From assembly GCA_938034445.1 (NCBI GenBank), contig CALHLD010000029.1, positions 1-64,000 on the forward strand: a stretch of DNA of 64,000 nt, read 5' to 3'. Of the stretch, positions 7,420 through 16,004 are shown piece by piece. How positions within the stretch are numbered: position 1 is the stretch's first letter; every line of letters begins with the position of its first letter. The stretch is from an uncultured archaeon (GTDB lineage: Archaea; Thermoproteota; Nitrososphaeria; JACIWG01). The notes beneath the pieces are model-generated. The model was not told the origin of the DNA and did no database searches. It saw only the letters and a list, made by a program, of their open reading frames with translations. Both the position numbers and the translations under genes were made by a program.

Positions 7420-9102
7420 GTGAAAAAGGTTTTACTAATAACTTTCCTCTCAATAATACCACTAATAATAGTACAGCTTATATTAGGCTATAGTATGCTT
7501 TTACACTTTGGGACAGTAGAAAAGATATATTTTGCTGAACACCTTAAAGAAATAAAGAATTGTGTTGCAGAGAAGATTAGAGAATTGGATGTGGTTGTAA
7601 AAGATTGGGCGTACTCTGATGAAAGCTATGATTTTATGAAAACAAAAAGTAGTGCTTATATTGAAAATAAGTTGGTCTCTGATACTTTTGAAAATTTAAA
7701 GGTAAACCTTATCATTTTCATAAATAATAGTGGAGAAGTCTTTTGGGGTGCCAAATATAATTTAACAACAAAAGAGATGACGCCATTGCCTGAAAGCCTA
7801 ATTTCCAAACTAAAAGCTAATTCAACAATTTTTGAAGGTTGTTTAGAGAAAAATGGTTTAAGTGGAATCATTATTTTGGAGAAGCCTACATTATTTTCTA
7901 TACACCCAATTCTGACAAGTGTGGGGAAAGGGTCATCAATGGGGTTTTTGGTGATGGGAAGACATCTTGACTCTAGTCAATTGGATCACATTAGATCTGC
8001 TTTAGGGAAAAATTTTTCTGTTTACAGTCTTGGAATTGAAATTGAAAAGGTTGAAGGTGAACCTTTATATGAAAACATTTATGTTAAACCGCATAATGAA
8101 AATATTATTGGATATGTTGTTTTTAAGGATGTTTATGGCAAAGATGCTCTGGCCTTTGAGCTTATAGAGTTTAGGTGGATTTATAGGGAGGGTATTATTC
8201 ATGTCTTTTACTATAGCTTATCAACTATATTATGTGTAATTTTAATTGGTATAGGAGCATTTTTGTTGTTTAAGTATGGTATTTTAAAGGATATTGAGCG
8301 TGTTGATGAAGAGTTAGAGATGATTGGTGAAAGTGGAAATATTTCTGCAAGATTAAATGTGAGGGGTGATGACGAAATAGCTAACATGTGCAAGATTATT
8401 AACGGCATGCTTGATAAGCTTGAAAAGGCTCAGATCAAACTCCAAGAAGAACGTGTTTCTGTCATTGGGGAGACTGCAAAAATTGTTGCACATGACCTTA
8501 GGAATCCTCTTCAATCGATAGTTAATAACATATATTTGATAGAGGAAAAGATTAGGTCTTCAAAAACAGTTCAACCAGATGTCCTTGAAAAATTGGATTC
8601 TATAAAGCTCCAAATAAAGTATATGGATAAAATTATTTCAGACCTTTACTATTATGGAAGCAACCTTAAGGTAATTAAGAAGGATATTAGTTTATGCAAA
8701 TTTATAAGGGACACAGTTTCTTTCACACCCATACCCCAAAACATAAGGACTGAAATACGTTGTGAGGAAGGATTAAAAGTAGTCTCTGATCCAATGATTT
8801 TGAGGCGTGTTCTTACGAACATCGTAATAAACGCTGTACAAGCTATGCCTGATGGGGGGCAATTGGTTGTCGAGGGGAAGATGGAGGGTGGAAATGTAAT
8901 TTTAACTGTCACAGATACTGGTAAAGGTATTCCTAAAGAATTACAGGACAAAATCTTTGAACCACTTTTTACGACAAGGTCTAAGGGCATGGGTTTGGGT
9001 CTTGCTGTGTGTAAAAGGCTTGTAGAGTCATTGGGTGGGGAAATAACTTTTCATAGCATAGAGGGTGCTGGTACAACATTCACTATAACTCTTCCATTGT
9101 AA
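7420..9102 (+). CDS. Membrane sensor histidine kinase with CHASE4-like extracellular domain
   Basis: A 560-residue sensor kinase. An N-terminal membrane segment (about 4-28) is followed by an extracellular CHASE4-like domain (about 30-255, with the early W-x-Y-x-D segment 'DWAYSDESYDF'), a second membrane segment (about 258-282), a HAMP linker, a HisKA domain with phosphoacceptor His358 in AHDLRNP, and a GHKL ATPase domain with 'NAVQAMPDGG', 'DTGKGIP' and 'GMGLGLAV'. The start is GTG; a stop three codons upstream excludes earlier starts. No response regulator lies next to it, so its partner and signal are unknown. Archaeal two-component kinases are mostly acquired from bacteria, and orphan ones are common. 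Confidence 0.92.
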   Translation: MKKVLLITFLSIIPLIIVQLILGYSMLLHFGTVEKIYFAEHLKEIKNCVAEKIRELDVVVKDWAYSDESYDFMKTKSSAYIENKLVSDTFENLKVNLIIFINNSGEVFWGAKYNLTTKEMTPLPESLISKLKANSTIFEGCLEKNGLSGIIILEKPTLFSIHPILTSVGKGSSMGFLVMGRHLDSSQLDHIRSALGKNFSVYSLGIEIEKVEGEPLYENIYVKPHNENIIGYVVFKDVYGKDALAFELIEFRWIYREGIIHVFYYSLSTILCVILIGIGAFLLFKYGILKDIERVDEELEMIGESGNISARLNVRGDDEIANMCKIINGMLDKLEKAQIKLQEERVSVIGETAKIVAHDLRNPLQSIVNNIYLIEEKIRSSKTVQPDVLEKLDSIKLQIKYMDKIISDLYYYGSNLKVIKKDISLCKFIRDTVSFTPIPQNIRTEIRCEEGLKVVSDPMILRRVLTNIVINAVQAMPDGGQLVVEGKMEGGNVILTVTDTGKGIPKELQDKIFEPLFTTRSKGMGLGLAVCKRLVESLGGEITFHSIEGAGTTFTITLPL

Positions 9103-9177
9103 AAATTTCAAAGTTTTTTCAAACCTTACCTTGTTAGAGGAATATTTATAAAATGGCCTTAATGTAAACAATTTAAT

Positions 9178-10236
9178 TTGAATATGAACACAAGTTTTTT
9201 AGAATATCCTTCGGTGAGGGAATCGATATTTTATGAAAAATTAGGTGGTGCTAGGGTCAAGTGTTCTTTATGTGAAAGAAGATGTGTTATTGCTGTTGGA
9301 GACAAGGGTTTTTGTGGTACAAGAATTAACATTGACGGGAAACTTTACACACTCGTATATGGTGATGTTAGTGCTATAGAGAGTAGGCCTATAGAAATTA
9401 AACCATTTTACCATTATTGGCCCGGCTCTACCGCTCTAACATTTTCAACATGGTCTTGCAACTTCACATGTCCTTGGTGCCAAAACTTTCATCTTTCAAG
9501 AACATCCCCTTTCCCAGCTAGGGCATCTTATCTTGATGCTGGAAAGGTTGTTGAGCTTGCCTTAAAATATGGTGACATGGGTTTATGTGCAAGCTTTCAG
9601 GAGCCGACTCTTTTAACAGAATGGGCTGGAGACGTCTTTAGTAGAGGTTCTAAACTAGGGTTGTACTGCTGTTATGTGAGTAATGGCTATCTTACCATAG
9701 AAGCTTTACATTTTCTGAAGAATATGGGTTTAGATGGGTTAAAGGTTGATGTTAAAGGTGATGCTATCACATACGATAAGTATCTTGGAGGTCTTGATGT
9801 TGAGGTGGTGTGGAGAAATGTCAGGGAAGCTAAAAGGCTTGGCTTACATGTCGAGGTAGTTAATCTTATTGTTACGGGTGTAAATGATAGTGAAGAATGT
9901 GTTAGGTGGGTTGTTGAAAGGCATGTTAGAGAAGCTGGGCCTGAAACTCCAATACATTTCACCAGATACTTTCCAGCATACAAGTTTAATGCCCCTCCAA
10001 CTAAAGTTGAAGTTCTTGAAATGGCCTACAGTTTAGCGAAGAAGGCTGGTATATGGTATCCGTATGTTGGTAATGTTCCAGGTCACAGATTTTCTCACAC
10101 ATACTGTCATAATTGTGGTGAAAGGGTTATTGTAAGGTCAGATTTTAAAGTTTTAGGCTACCATCTTTCGGGTGATGGAAGGTGTCCTAAGTGTGGTGTA
10201 CAGGTTCCTATTAGAGGCAAGTATGTTAGGAGATGA
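9178..10236 (+). CDS. amrS: Radical SAM protein of the AmrS / PflA-like family
   Basis: A 352-residue radical SAM enzyme related to pyruvate-formate-lyase activase, of the type grouped with AMMECR1 and Memo proteins (AmmeMemoRadiSam). The SAM-cluster motif C-x3-C-x2-C is seen as SCNFTCPWCQN around residues 97-107. An N-terminal cysteine group (CSLCERRC and GFCGTR) and a C-terminal zinc-ribbon-like pair (CHNCG and CPKCG) flank it, as in the family. The AMMECR1 and Memo genes are not beside it here. Start codon choice is open: the listed TTG is followed by ATG at codon 3. Radical SAM chemistry is certain from the motif; the substrate is unknown. Confidence 0.85.
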   Translation: MNMNTSFLEYPSVRESIFYEKLGGARVKCSLCERRCVIAVGDKGFCGTRINIDGKLYTLVYGDVSAIESRPIEIKPFYHYWPGSTALTFSTWSCNFTCPWCQNFHLSRTSPFPARASYLDAGKVVELALKYGDMGLCASFQEPTLLTEWAGDVFSRGSKLGLYCCYVSNGYLTIEALHFLKNMGLDGLKVDVKGDAITYDKYLGGLDVEVVWRNVREAKRLGLHVEVVNLIVTGVNDSEECVRWVVERHVREAGPETPIHFTRYFPAYKFNAPPTKVEVLEMAYSLAKKAGIWYPYVGNVPGHRFSHTYCHNCGERVIVRSDFKVLGYHLSGDGRCPKCGVQVPIRGKYVRR

Positions 10237-10287
10237 GCTTTCTTTTTGGATAAAGTTATATTTGGTTAAAAGGAAACCTCCTAGCAT

Positions 10288-11361
10288 ATGAATTCTAGCA
10301 TTATGGTGAGAAGGGAGAAGATTCTTTTAAAGGCTGAAGAGCTCGGCTTTAAACAGGTTCTAGTAACTGGTGTTGAAAACATTTACTACTTTACTGGGTT
10401 TTGGGGTGGAGGCTACCTTCTTTTAACCCAGGATGGTGTCCGACTTTTCACAAGCCTTCTTGAAAAGGATAGGGCTTCTGAAAATTCTTTTGAAACCGAC
10501 GTTTTTTCTGCACCCTTAGGTGAACCTGCTTTTTCTCTCCTAAAAGGGTATGTTAGAGGCAATGTTCTTGTAGACGAAATCTCGTTTTCTTTGAAGGAGC
10601 GTTTGGAGAATAGTTTGGGTGTGGGCTTGGCTGTTGAGCCAAAAATTTTCTATGGCCTCAGGAGGGTTAAGGACGAGTATGAGGTTAGCCTATTAAGAGA
10701 AGCTTCTAAGCGTGTTGACATGCTCTACGATCTTTCTACGAAGATTATAAGGGAGGGTGTTAGTGAGAGGGAGGTTGCTTCTAAAATTGTTGGTGAAGCT
10801 ATAGGTTTAGGTCTTGACACATCACATGTTAACACTGACTTTACGCCAATAATAGTGGCTTCAGGTCAAAACTCTTGTTTTCCTCATGCACAGGTTACTG
10901 ATAGAAGGTTCAGGCGTGGTGATGTTATAAAGTTAGACTTTTTCTTTAGATATAGAGGCTATGTTTCTGACGAGACTAGAACATTTATTCTTGGCCGTGC
11001 AACAAATGAATTTAGAACTGCTTATGAGGCTGTTCTATTGGCTCAGGAGGAGGGTGTTAAGGCTATTAGAGCGGGTGTTAAGGCTGGTGACATTGACTCT
11101 ATATGTAGGAGGGTTGTTGGTGAAAGAGGTTATCTAGAATATTTTACCCACGGCACCGGCCATGGTGTTGGTCTTGAAGTTCATGAGCCTCCAACTCTTT
11201 CAGTGAACCAGTCTGAGCTGCTTGAGTTAGGGAATGTTGTTACCGTAGAACCTGGCGTTTATATTCCTAAAAGGTTTGGTGTACGTATTGAGGATACAGT
11301 CTATGTTGGGGAAAATGTAGAATGTTTAACGCATTTTACAAAGGAATTGATTGAATTATGA
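10288..11361 (+). CDS. pepQ: Xaa-Pro dipeptidase/aminopeptidase (M24 family)
   Basis: A cytoplasmic metallopeptidase of 357 residues that removes residues from, or splits, X-Pro peptides. The pita-bread fold's five metal ligands are recognisable: Asp in 'KLDFFFR', Asp in 'SDETRTF', His in 'GTGHGVGLEVHEPP', Glu in 'TVEPGVYI' and Glu in 'RIEDTVYV'. An N-terminal creatinase-like domain (about residues 1-125) precedes the catalytic part, and length matches archaeal prolidases. A GGAAACC-like purine stretch sits upstream of the ATG. Adjacent genes (radical SAM upstream, CTP synthase downstream) give no functional hint. Prolidase versus aminopeptidase P activity cannot be separated from the sequence. 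Confidence 0.92.
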   Translation: MNSSIMVRREKILLKAEELGFKQVLVTGVENIYYFTGFWGGGYLLLTQDGVRLFTSLLEKDRASENSFETDVFSAPLGEPAFSLLKGYVRGNVLVDEISFSLKERLENSLGVGLAVEPKIFYGLRRVKDEYEVSLLREASKRVDMLYDLSTKIIREGVSEREVASKIVGEAIGLGLDTSHVNTDFTPIIVASGQNSCFPHAQVTDRRFRRGDVIKLDFFFRYRGYVSDETRTFILGRATNEFRTAYEAVLLAQEEGVKAIRAGVKAGDIDSICRRVVGERGYLEYFTHGTGHGVGLEVHEPPTLSVNQSELLELGNVVTVEPGVYIPKRFGVRIEDTVYVGENVECLTHFTKELIEL

Positions 11362-11371
11362 GGATGCGATA

Positions 11372-11383
11372 ATTATTTATATT
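11372..11383 (+). promoter_or_regulatory. TATA-like box of pyrG
   Basis: The run ATTATTTATATT ends about 20 nt before the ATG at 11403. Its core TTTATATT is centred roughly 24-25 nt upstream of that ATG, which supports the downstream start for CTP synthase and a leaderless transcript. Confidence 0.5.
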
Positions 11384-11402
11384 ATTGATTAGATTACCTT
11401 TT

Positions 11403-13031
11403 ATGCCCAAATACATCTTTGTCACTGGTGGGGTTATCAGTGGTATTGGTAAGGGTGTTATAGCAGGATCTATTGGCAAGATTCTCCAATCTTCTGGTAT
11501 AAAGGTTTCTATTATGAAGATGGACCCTTACCTTAATGTTGACGCTGGAACAATGAACCCTCTTGTACATGGTGAAGTTTTTGTCTGCGATGATGGTGCT
11601 GAAACTGACATGGACATAGGTACATACGAACGTTTTCTTGACGTAAACCTTTCTAGAGCAAACAATATAACAACCGGCCAAGTCTATCTTAATGTTCTAC
11701 AGAGAGAACGTGAAGGAAAGTATTTGGGTAAATGTGTTCAAATAATACCTCATATAACTGATGAAATAAAGCGTTTAATAAAATATGCTGCAAAAAAAGA
11801 TGATGCTGAAATTATGATTGTAGAATCTGGTGGAACGGTTGGAGACATCGAAGCCTTACCTTTTCTTGAAGCTCTGAGGCAAATGAGGTTTGAGGAGGGA
11901 AAAGATAATACACTTTTTGTGCACGTTACTCTTGCCCCAATAATAGAGGAAGTTGGTGAACTGAAAACTAAGCCAACTCAGCATAGTGTTCAAGAGCTTA
12001 GAAGAATAGGCATCCAGCCTGACATGATAATTGTCAGGTCAAAAAAGCGTTTGACTGAAGCGAACAGGGAAAAGATTTCTCTTTTCACAAACGTTCCAAA
12101 AGAAAATGTTCTCTCAAGCCCTGACCTAAAATCCCCATATCTTGTTCCACAAGTGCTTGAAGAACAGTGTCTCTCTAAAATAATATTTGAACAGCTAAAG
12201 ATTCCTCCAAAAAAGGTTGATTTAAGTGAATGGAATAATATTGTTAAAGACATGCTAGAGTCCAAGGATGAGGTTCATGTTGCGATGGTTGGAAAGTATG
12301 CTGAACTTGCTGACAGCTATGTTAGTGTAAATCATGCACTCTATCATGCGGGTGGAGTTTTAAAATGTAGGGTTAAAATCCATTGGATAGAATCTGAGAA
12401 TCTTGAATGTGACAGTAGTAATCTCCTTGAGCTTGAAAGGTATGATGGTATAATTGTCCCCGGAGGTTTTGGCAGTAGAGGTGTTGAAGGAAAGATTTTG
12501 GCAGCAAACTTTGCAAGAGAAAAGGGTATACCATACCTTGGTCTATGTTTCGGAATGCAGCTTGCTGTAGTCTCTTTTGCAAGGCATGTACTAGGATATG
12601 AGGGTGCAAATTCTACTGAAATTGATCCGAACACGCCATATCCTGTTATAGACCTTTTACCTGAGCAGAAGGGAATCGACAAACTTGGTGGAACGATGAG
12701 ACTTGGAGGGTGTAATGTTCTCTTGAAGGAGGGTACACTGGCTTACAAGCTTTATGGAAAAAATGTTATTAGAGAAAGGCACAGGCACAGGTATGAGGTT
12801 AATCCAAGCTATTGGAATGTTCTACAGGATGCTGGAATGGTTTTCTCAGGCTTTAGCGAGGATATGAAGCGGGTTGAAATTATAGAGTTGAAGGAACATC
12901 CATTCTATATGGCTTCGCAGTATCATCCTGAATTTGTTAGTAGACCCGGTAAGCCGGATCCAATATTTAAGGGATTTATTGAAGCAAGCTTGATGAGAAG
13001 AAAGGCTATCGGAGTATCTTTAAAAGTGTAG
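11403..13031 (+). CDS. pyrG: CTP synthase
   Basis: Makes CTP from UTP, ATP and glutamine in the cytoplasm. The N-terminal synthetase domain (about residues 1-265) opens with the P-loop region '[13 protein letters not shown]' and continues with '[13 protein letters not shown]'. The C-terminal class I glutamine amidotransferase domain has its nucleophile Cys in GLCFGMQ and the His-Glu pair in YHPEF. I start it at the ATG (542 residues) rather than at the TTG six codons upstream, because the family begins with M-x-K-Y-I-F-V-T-G-G and a TATA-like box lies about 25 nt before this ATG. The 3' end overlaps the convergent ECF S-component gene by 26 bases. Confidence 0.96.
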   Translation: MPKYIFVTGGVISGIGKGVIAGSIGKILQSSGIKVSIMKMDPYLNVDAGTMNPLVHGEVFVCDDGAETDMDIGTYERFLDVNLSRANNITTGQVYLNVLQREREGKYLGKCVQIIPHITDEIKRLIKYAAKKDDAEIMIVESGGTVGDIEALPFLEALRQMRFEEGKDNTLFVHVTLAPIIEEVGELKTKPTQHSVQELRRIGIQPDMIIVRSKKRLTEANREKISLFTNVPKENVLSSPDLKSPYLVPQVLEEQCLSKIIFEQLKIPPKKVDLSEWNNIVKDMLESKDEVHVAMVGKYAELADSYVSVNHALYHAGGVLKCRVKIHWIESENLECDSSNLLELERYDGIIVPGGFGSRGVEGKILAANFAREKGIPYLGLCFGMQLAVVSFARHVLGYEGANSTEIDPNTPYPVIDLLPEQKGIDKLGGTMRLGGCNVLLKEGTLAYKLYGKNVIRERHRHRYEVNPSYWNVLQDAGMVFSGFSEDMKRVEIIELKEHPFYMASQYHPEFVSRPGKPDPIFKGFIEASLMRRKAIGVSLKV

Positions 13032-13503
13032 GCTCTAAAATCAAGTGAACCATATATGCTATAACAGTTCCTAGAGTACACTGTAGAATATTCCAAGGCA
13101 TTTCTATCAACGCTGCTCCAAGCCCGAAAAAGGAAAGCTCGAAGACAAAGTATGTTATTATCATGAATGTTCCACCAACCAACCCTGAAATGTATCCCAA
13201 AGTTTTAGAACTCTGAGAAAATCTTTTAAATAATGTTCCTACAATTGCACCTTCTCCACCCTTGGCTAATAATGTTATAGGCGCATAATGTGGATATCCT
13301 GAGATTATGTCTGCCAGTGAGGAACCTATTCCTCCAGCCAAGAAACCAATTTGTGGGCCGAACATTATCCCTGCAAGAATTACCATCGCATCTCCAAAGT
13401 TGAAGTATCCTTGTGTTGCGGGAATCGGAACCCTAACTATTATTGTCATTACGGTGACTAGTGGTGTCATTATGCTAAGAAATGCGACGCTTTTAGCTTT
13501 CAT
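13006..13503 (-). CDS. ECF transporter S component (vitamin-binding membrane protein)
   Basis: An integral membrane protein of about 165 residues with five to six hydrophobic segments, resembling the substrate-binding S components of energy-coupling-factor importers. The central 'FNFGDAMVILAGIMFGPQIGFLAGGIGSSLADI' stretch (too long to be other than the S-component core) is typical of the family. I start at the internal ATG (13503) followed by KAKSVAF; the longer open frame upstream adds a Cys/Lys/Arg-rich tail that would overlap the divergent RIO2 promoter and start. No ECF ATPases or T component are in the window, so it would share a module encoded elsewhere. The vitamin (riboflavin, thiamine precursor or other) cannot be told. 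It overlaps the end of pyrG by 26 bases. Confidence 0.78.
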   Translation of the reverse strand: MKAKSVAFLSIMTPLVTVMTIIVRVPIPATQGYFNFGDAMVILAGIMFGPQIGFLAGGIGSSLADIISGYPHYAPITLLAKGGEGAIVGTLFKRFSQSSKTLGYISGLVGGTFMIITYFVFELSFFGLGAALIEMPWNILQCTLGTVIAYMVHLILEPTLLKILR

Positions 13504-13578
13504 CTGCGAATATTTTGTTTGCAATGGATTTAAACTTAACCGAAATATTTTTACACACTTTCTCCTAATTTTCCATGT

Positions 13579-14466
13579 ATGTCTGCAGCTGAGGTGGCGG
13601 CAAACCTTGTCCGTTTGCTTGAAGCTAGAGATTATAGGGTGCTTCATGCTCTAGAGAAGGCTTTAGACTATTTTGAGCAGGTTAAAGCAGACTATATTGT
13701 GAAGGTAACGGGTTTGCATGAGGATGAGGTCACATACCGTATTAGGCGGCTTAGGGAAATGGGTTTGATTGCTAAGGGTGAATCCGGTTACTATCTTGTC
13801 TCAAGCGGGCTTGATGTGATAGCATTAAATGCTCTTGTGCAAAGAGGATTTATATCATCTTTTGGTGGTAATGTTGGAGTTGGAAAGGAAGCTGACGTCT
13901 TTGACGTCTTGGATGATAGAGGACGTATGTATGTTTTGAAATTTTATAGGATTGGTCGTACAAGTTTTAGAAATGTTCGTAGGAAGAGGAGAATTATGTT
14001 GGCTGAAGAAAGTTCTGTTTGGCTTAAGGCTTGCATTAATGCAGCTAAGAGGGAGGCTTGGGCTCTTTCTAGAGTTTATTCTGTTTGCGGTATGGTTCCA
14101 AAATTTTTTGCAAGGGAAAGGCATGCGGTTTTGATGGAGAAGATTGAGGGATTGATGTTGAATAAGGTTAATTTTCTTGAATCACCTTTAAAGGGGTTAA
14201 AGAACATCTTTTTCACTTTAAAAAAGGCTTATGTTAAAGCTTCGATAGTAAACGGTGATTTAAGCGAATTTAACATATTATATGATGGAGAAAAATATTA
14301 TGTTATTGACTGGCCTCAGGCGGTTGATGCAAGTTCTCCAAACAGCCAGTTTCTTCTTTCAAGAGACATCAATAATATTCTAAGGTTTTTTAGAAAGAAG
14401 TTTAATGTTGACTATCCTTTTGAGAAGGCATATAGGTTTATTACTGTACCCTATAGTAGGTTCTAG
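13579..14466 (+). CDS. rio2: RIO2-type atypical protein kinase
   Basis: Archaeal RIO2 takes part in maturation of the small ribosomal subunit as an ATPase/kinase. The 295 residues show an N-terminal winged helix (about 1-85), the ATP-binding loop GVGKEADVF, a Lys in 'YVLKFYR', the flexible-loop region with 'GRTSFRNVRRKR', the catalytic loop NGDLSEFN with Asp and Asn, and the metal-binding IDWPQ. All RIO2-specific signatures are intact and length is normal. It is divergent from the ECF S-component gene, with 75 bases between the two starts, and its 3' end overlaps the SAM synthetase gene by 4 bases in convergent arrangement. Confidence 0.95.
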   Translation: MSAAEVAANLVRLLEARDYRVLHALEKALDYFEQVKADYIVKVTGLHEDEVTYRIRRLREMGLIAKGESGYYLVSSGLDVIALNALVQRGFISSFGGNVGVGKEADVFDVLDDRGRMYVLKFYRIGRTSFRNVRRKRRIMLAEESSVWLKACINAAKREAWALSRVYSVCGMVPKFFARERHAVLMEKIEGLMLNKVNFLESPLKGLKNIFFTLKKAYVKASIVNGDLSEFNILYDGEKYYVIDWPQAVDASSPNSQFLLSRDINNILRFFRKKFNVDYPFEKAYRFITVPYSRF

Positions 14467-15668
14467 AATAGTGGCACTTTTCTTTCTCGAATTATTGATG
14501 TTATGTTACGTACATTAGAAAGTTCTTCTAAAACTATATTCTCAATATCATCTTTTACACTATTATATGATACGTTCTCTTGTAAACGCAATGCAACGCT
14601 TGCTATCATAGGCTCTGTAAGCGGGTTTCCGATCCTGCTCAGAATCCTCACATAAACTTCCTCAACTCCCTTGACTTCTTCAGAAATCTTTTGTGCAATA
14701 ATCTGTGCAAGCGCATTATATATTTTACCCGTGTGTATTGTCGGATTCTTTCCAGCTGTAGCCTCCATAGAATACATTCTCATAGGCGTTATTAATCCTG
14801 TTACCCGATTCCCTCTTCCAGTGTTTCCATCGTCACCTGATTCAGCTGAAGTTCCTGTTACTGTTAAATAGAAGCTGTTGTTTTCATAATCGTCTGCACT
14901 ATTTATTTTGATGGAAAGGTTTAGTTTCCCTGTTGTAAACTTGTTTAATAATGTTTCCCTAACCTCCTCTACCACACTGATGTAATGGTCTTTGTCTGGG
15001 ATATACTTGTCCACCATAGCCATTGCGACTGTAACATCAAGCTCATCTTTTCTCCTCATAGCCATAACCTTAATGTCTTCTCCAATTTCCGGATACCTTC
15101 TTTTTGTATTAGCGTCGTTTAGAAAACTTTCTATACCCAATGCAATCTTTTCTGTTTCAGTAAAGGGCGCGAATCCCACTCCTATTGAGGTATCGTTTGC
15201 TATGCCTTTTTCTGAAAGATAGCTTAGGTCACTTGAAGGTTTTCTGATTTTAAAACTTAATCTCACATGTTCTTCAACGTTCAAGTTTCTTATCGTCTTT
15301 CTTATATATTCTTTCGCAGCCCTTTTTGCGATAACCTCTACCGGTATCTCATACCTTGTCCCCTCTCTCATGTACCTTGAAACTGCTCTTCCAGCGACTA
15401 TAATTTGTATCGGTTTAACAACCTTTCCTCCACCAAATTTTGGCTTGGACTCCCCTCCAATGAGAAGCCCTTTGTCAACATTATGATGTAATATTTTACC
15501 AAACTGTTTCTCATAGTAGTCGCATAGTGCAAGTGAAACTGATTCACACACACCATCTATTAATGTGTCCGGATGCCCTAATCCCTTTCTTTCTACAATT
15601 TCAACCTCCTGTTTTGCGACAGGTTTTCCTGAAAGTACTTCCGTATGAATAAACCGTTTCACCGTCAT
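14463..15668 (-). CDS. mat: S-adenosylmethionine synthetase, archaeal type
   Basis: Forms S-adenosylmethionine from methionine and ATP. This is the archaeal family, very different in sequence from bacterial MetK. The 401-residue length is typical, and archaeal signatures include 'RKGLGHPDTLIDG', 'HNVDKGLLIGGES', 'FGGGK' and 'GDDGNTGRGNR'. A GGAGATAGAGG ribosome-site sequence precedes the ATG directly. It follows the LSm gene by 14 bases on the same strand, so the two are probably cotranscribed from a TATA-like element near 15960. Full length and no missing residues seen. Confidence 0.96.
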   Translation of the reverse strand: MTVKRFIHTEVLSGKPVAKQEVEIVERKGLGHPDTLIDGVCESVSLALCDYYEKQFGKILHHNVDKGLLIGGESKPKFGGGKVVKPIQIIVAGRAVSRYMREGTRYEIPVEVIAKRAAKEYIRKTIRNLNVEEHVRLSFKIRKPSSDLSYLSEKGIANDTSIGVGFAPFTETEKIALGIESFLNDANTKRRYPEIGEDIKVMAMRRKDELDVTVAMAMVDKYIPDKDHYISVVEEVRETLLNKFTTGKLNLSIKINSADDYENNSFYLTVTGTSAESGDDGNTGRGNRVTGLITPMRMYSMEATAGKNPTIHTGKIYNALAQIIAQKISEEVKGVEEVYVRILSRIGNPLTEPMIASVALRLQENVSYNSVKDDIENIVLEELSNVRNITSIIRERKVPLF

Positions 15669-15682
15669 CCTCTATCTCCTCT

Positions 15683-15928
15683 TTAAACGTTTGTACTATT
15701 CTTTAGTCCTACAAAGAGGACGTTGTTTCCCCGTATTATGACTGTGCCATAGCTTGCTGTCTGCTGCCCATTATAAAATTCTTTTGTATCATCTAGTATC
15801 ATGTTCATGTAAATGTCTACGTTTACCATTCTACCATGATATTCTACGTTGCTCTTGAGTCTCACGAAAACTTCCTTGTCAAGCATCTTTTGAAGCACAT
15901 TTAATGGTTTTTTAGGTTGGGTGGACAT
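15683..15928 (-). CDS. lsm: Sm-like archaeal protein (LSm)
   Basis: An 81-residue Sm-fold protein that forms a hexa- or heptameric ring and binds U-rich RNA, acting in RNA metabolism. Sm1 is visible as 'EVFVRLKSNVEYHGRMVNVDIYMN', whose D-x-Y-M-N pattern is the RNA-binding loop; Sm2 is visible as 'VIIRGNNVLFVG', with the R-G-N RNA contact. Size and motif order match SmAP1-type proteins. It is the first gene of a two-gene transcript with SAM synthetase. Upstream on the minus strand lies the AT-rich TTTATTTATATG, a likely TATA element. Confidence 0.95.
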   Translation of the reverse strand: MSTQPKKPLNVLQKMLDKEVFVRLKSNVEYHGRMVNVDIYMNMILDDTKEFYNGQQTASYGTVIIRGNNVLFVGLKNSTNV

Positions 15929-16004
15929 TCACATCATCAAACGAATCCTACCTTCTAAACATATAAATAAAAACATTATCCTTTATAAGCTGTCTACTCT
16001 GTAA

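Noticed and set aside
13504-13647. 48-codon N-terminal extension of the ECF S component
   Set aside because: It is basic and Cys-rich, unlike the family, and overlaps the divergent rio2 start; the internal ATG at 13503 fits the membrane protein better.
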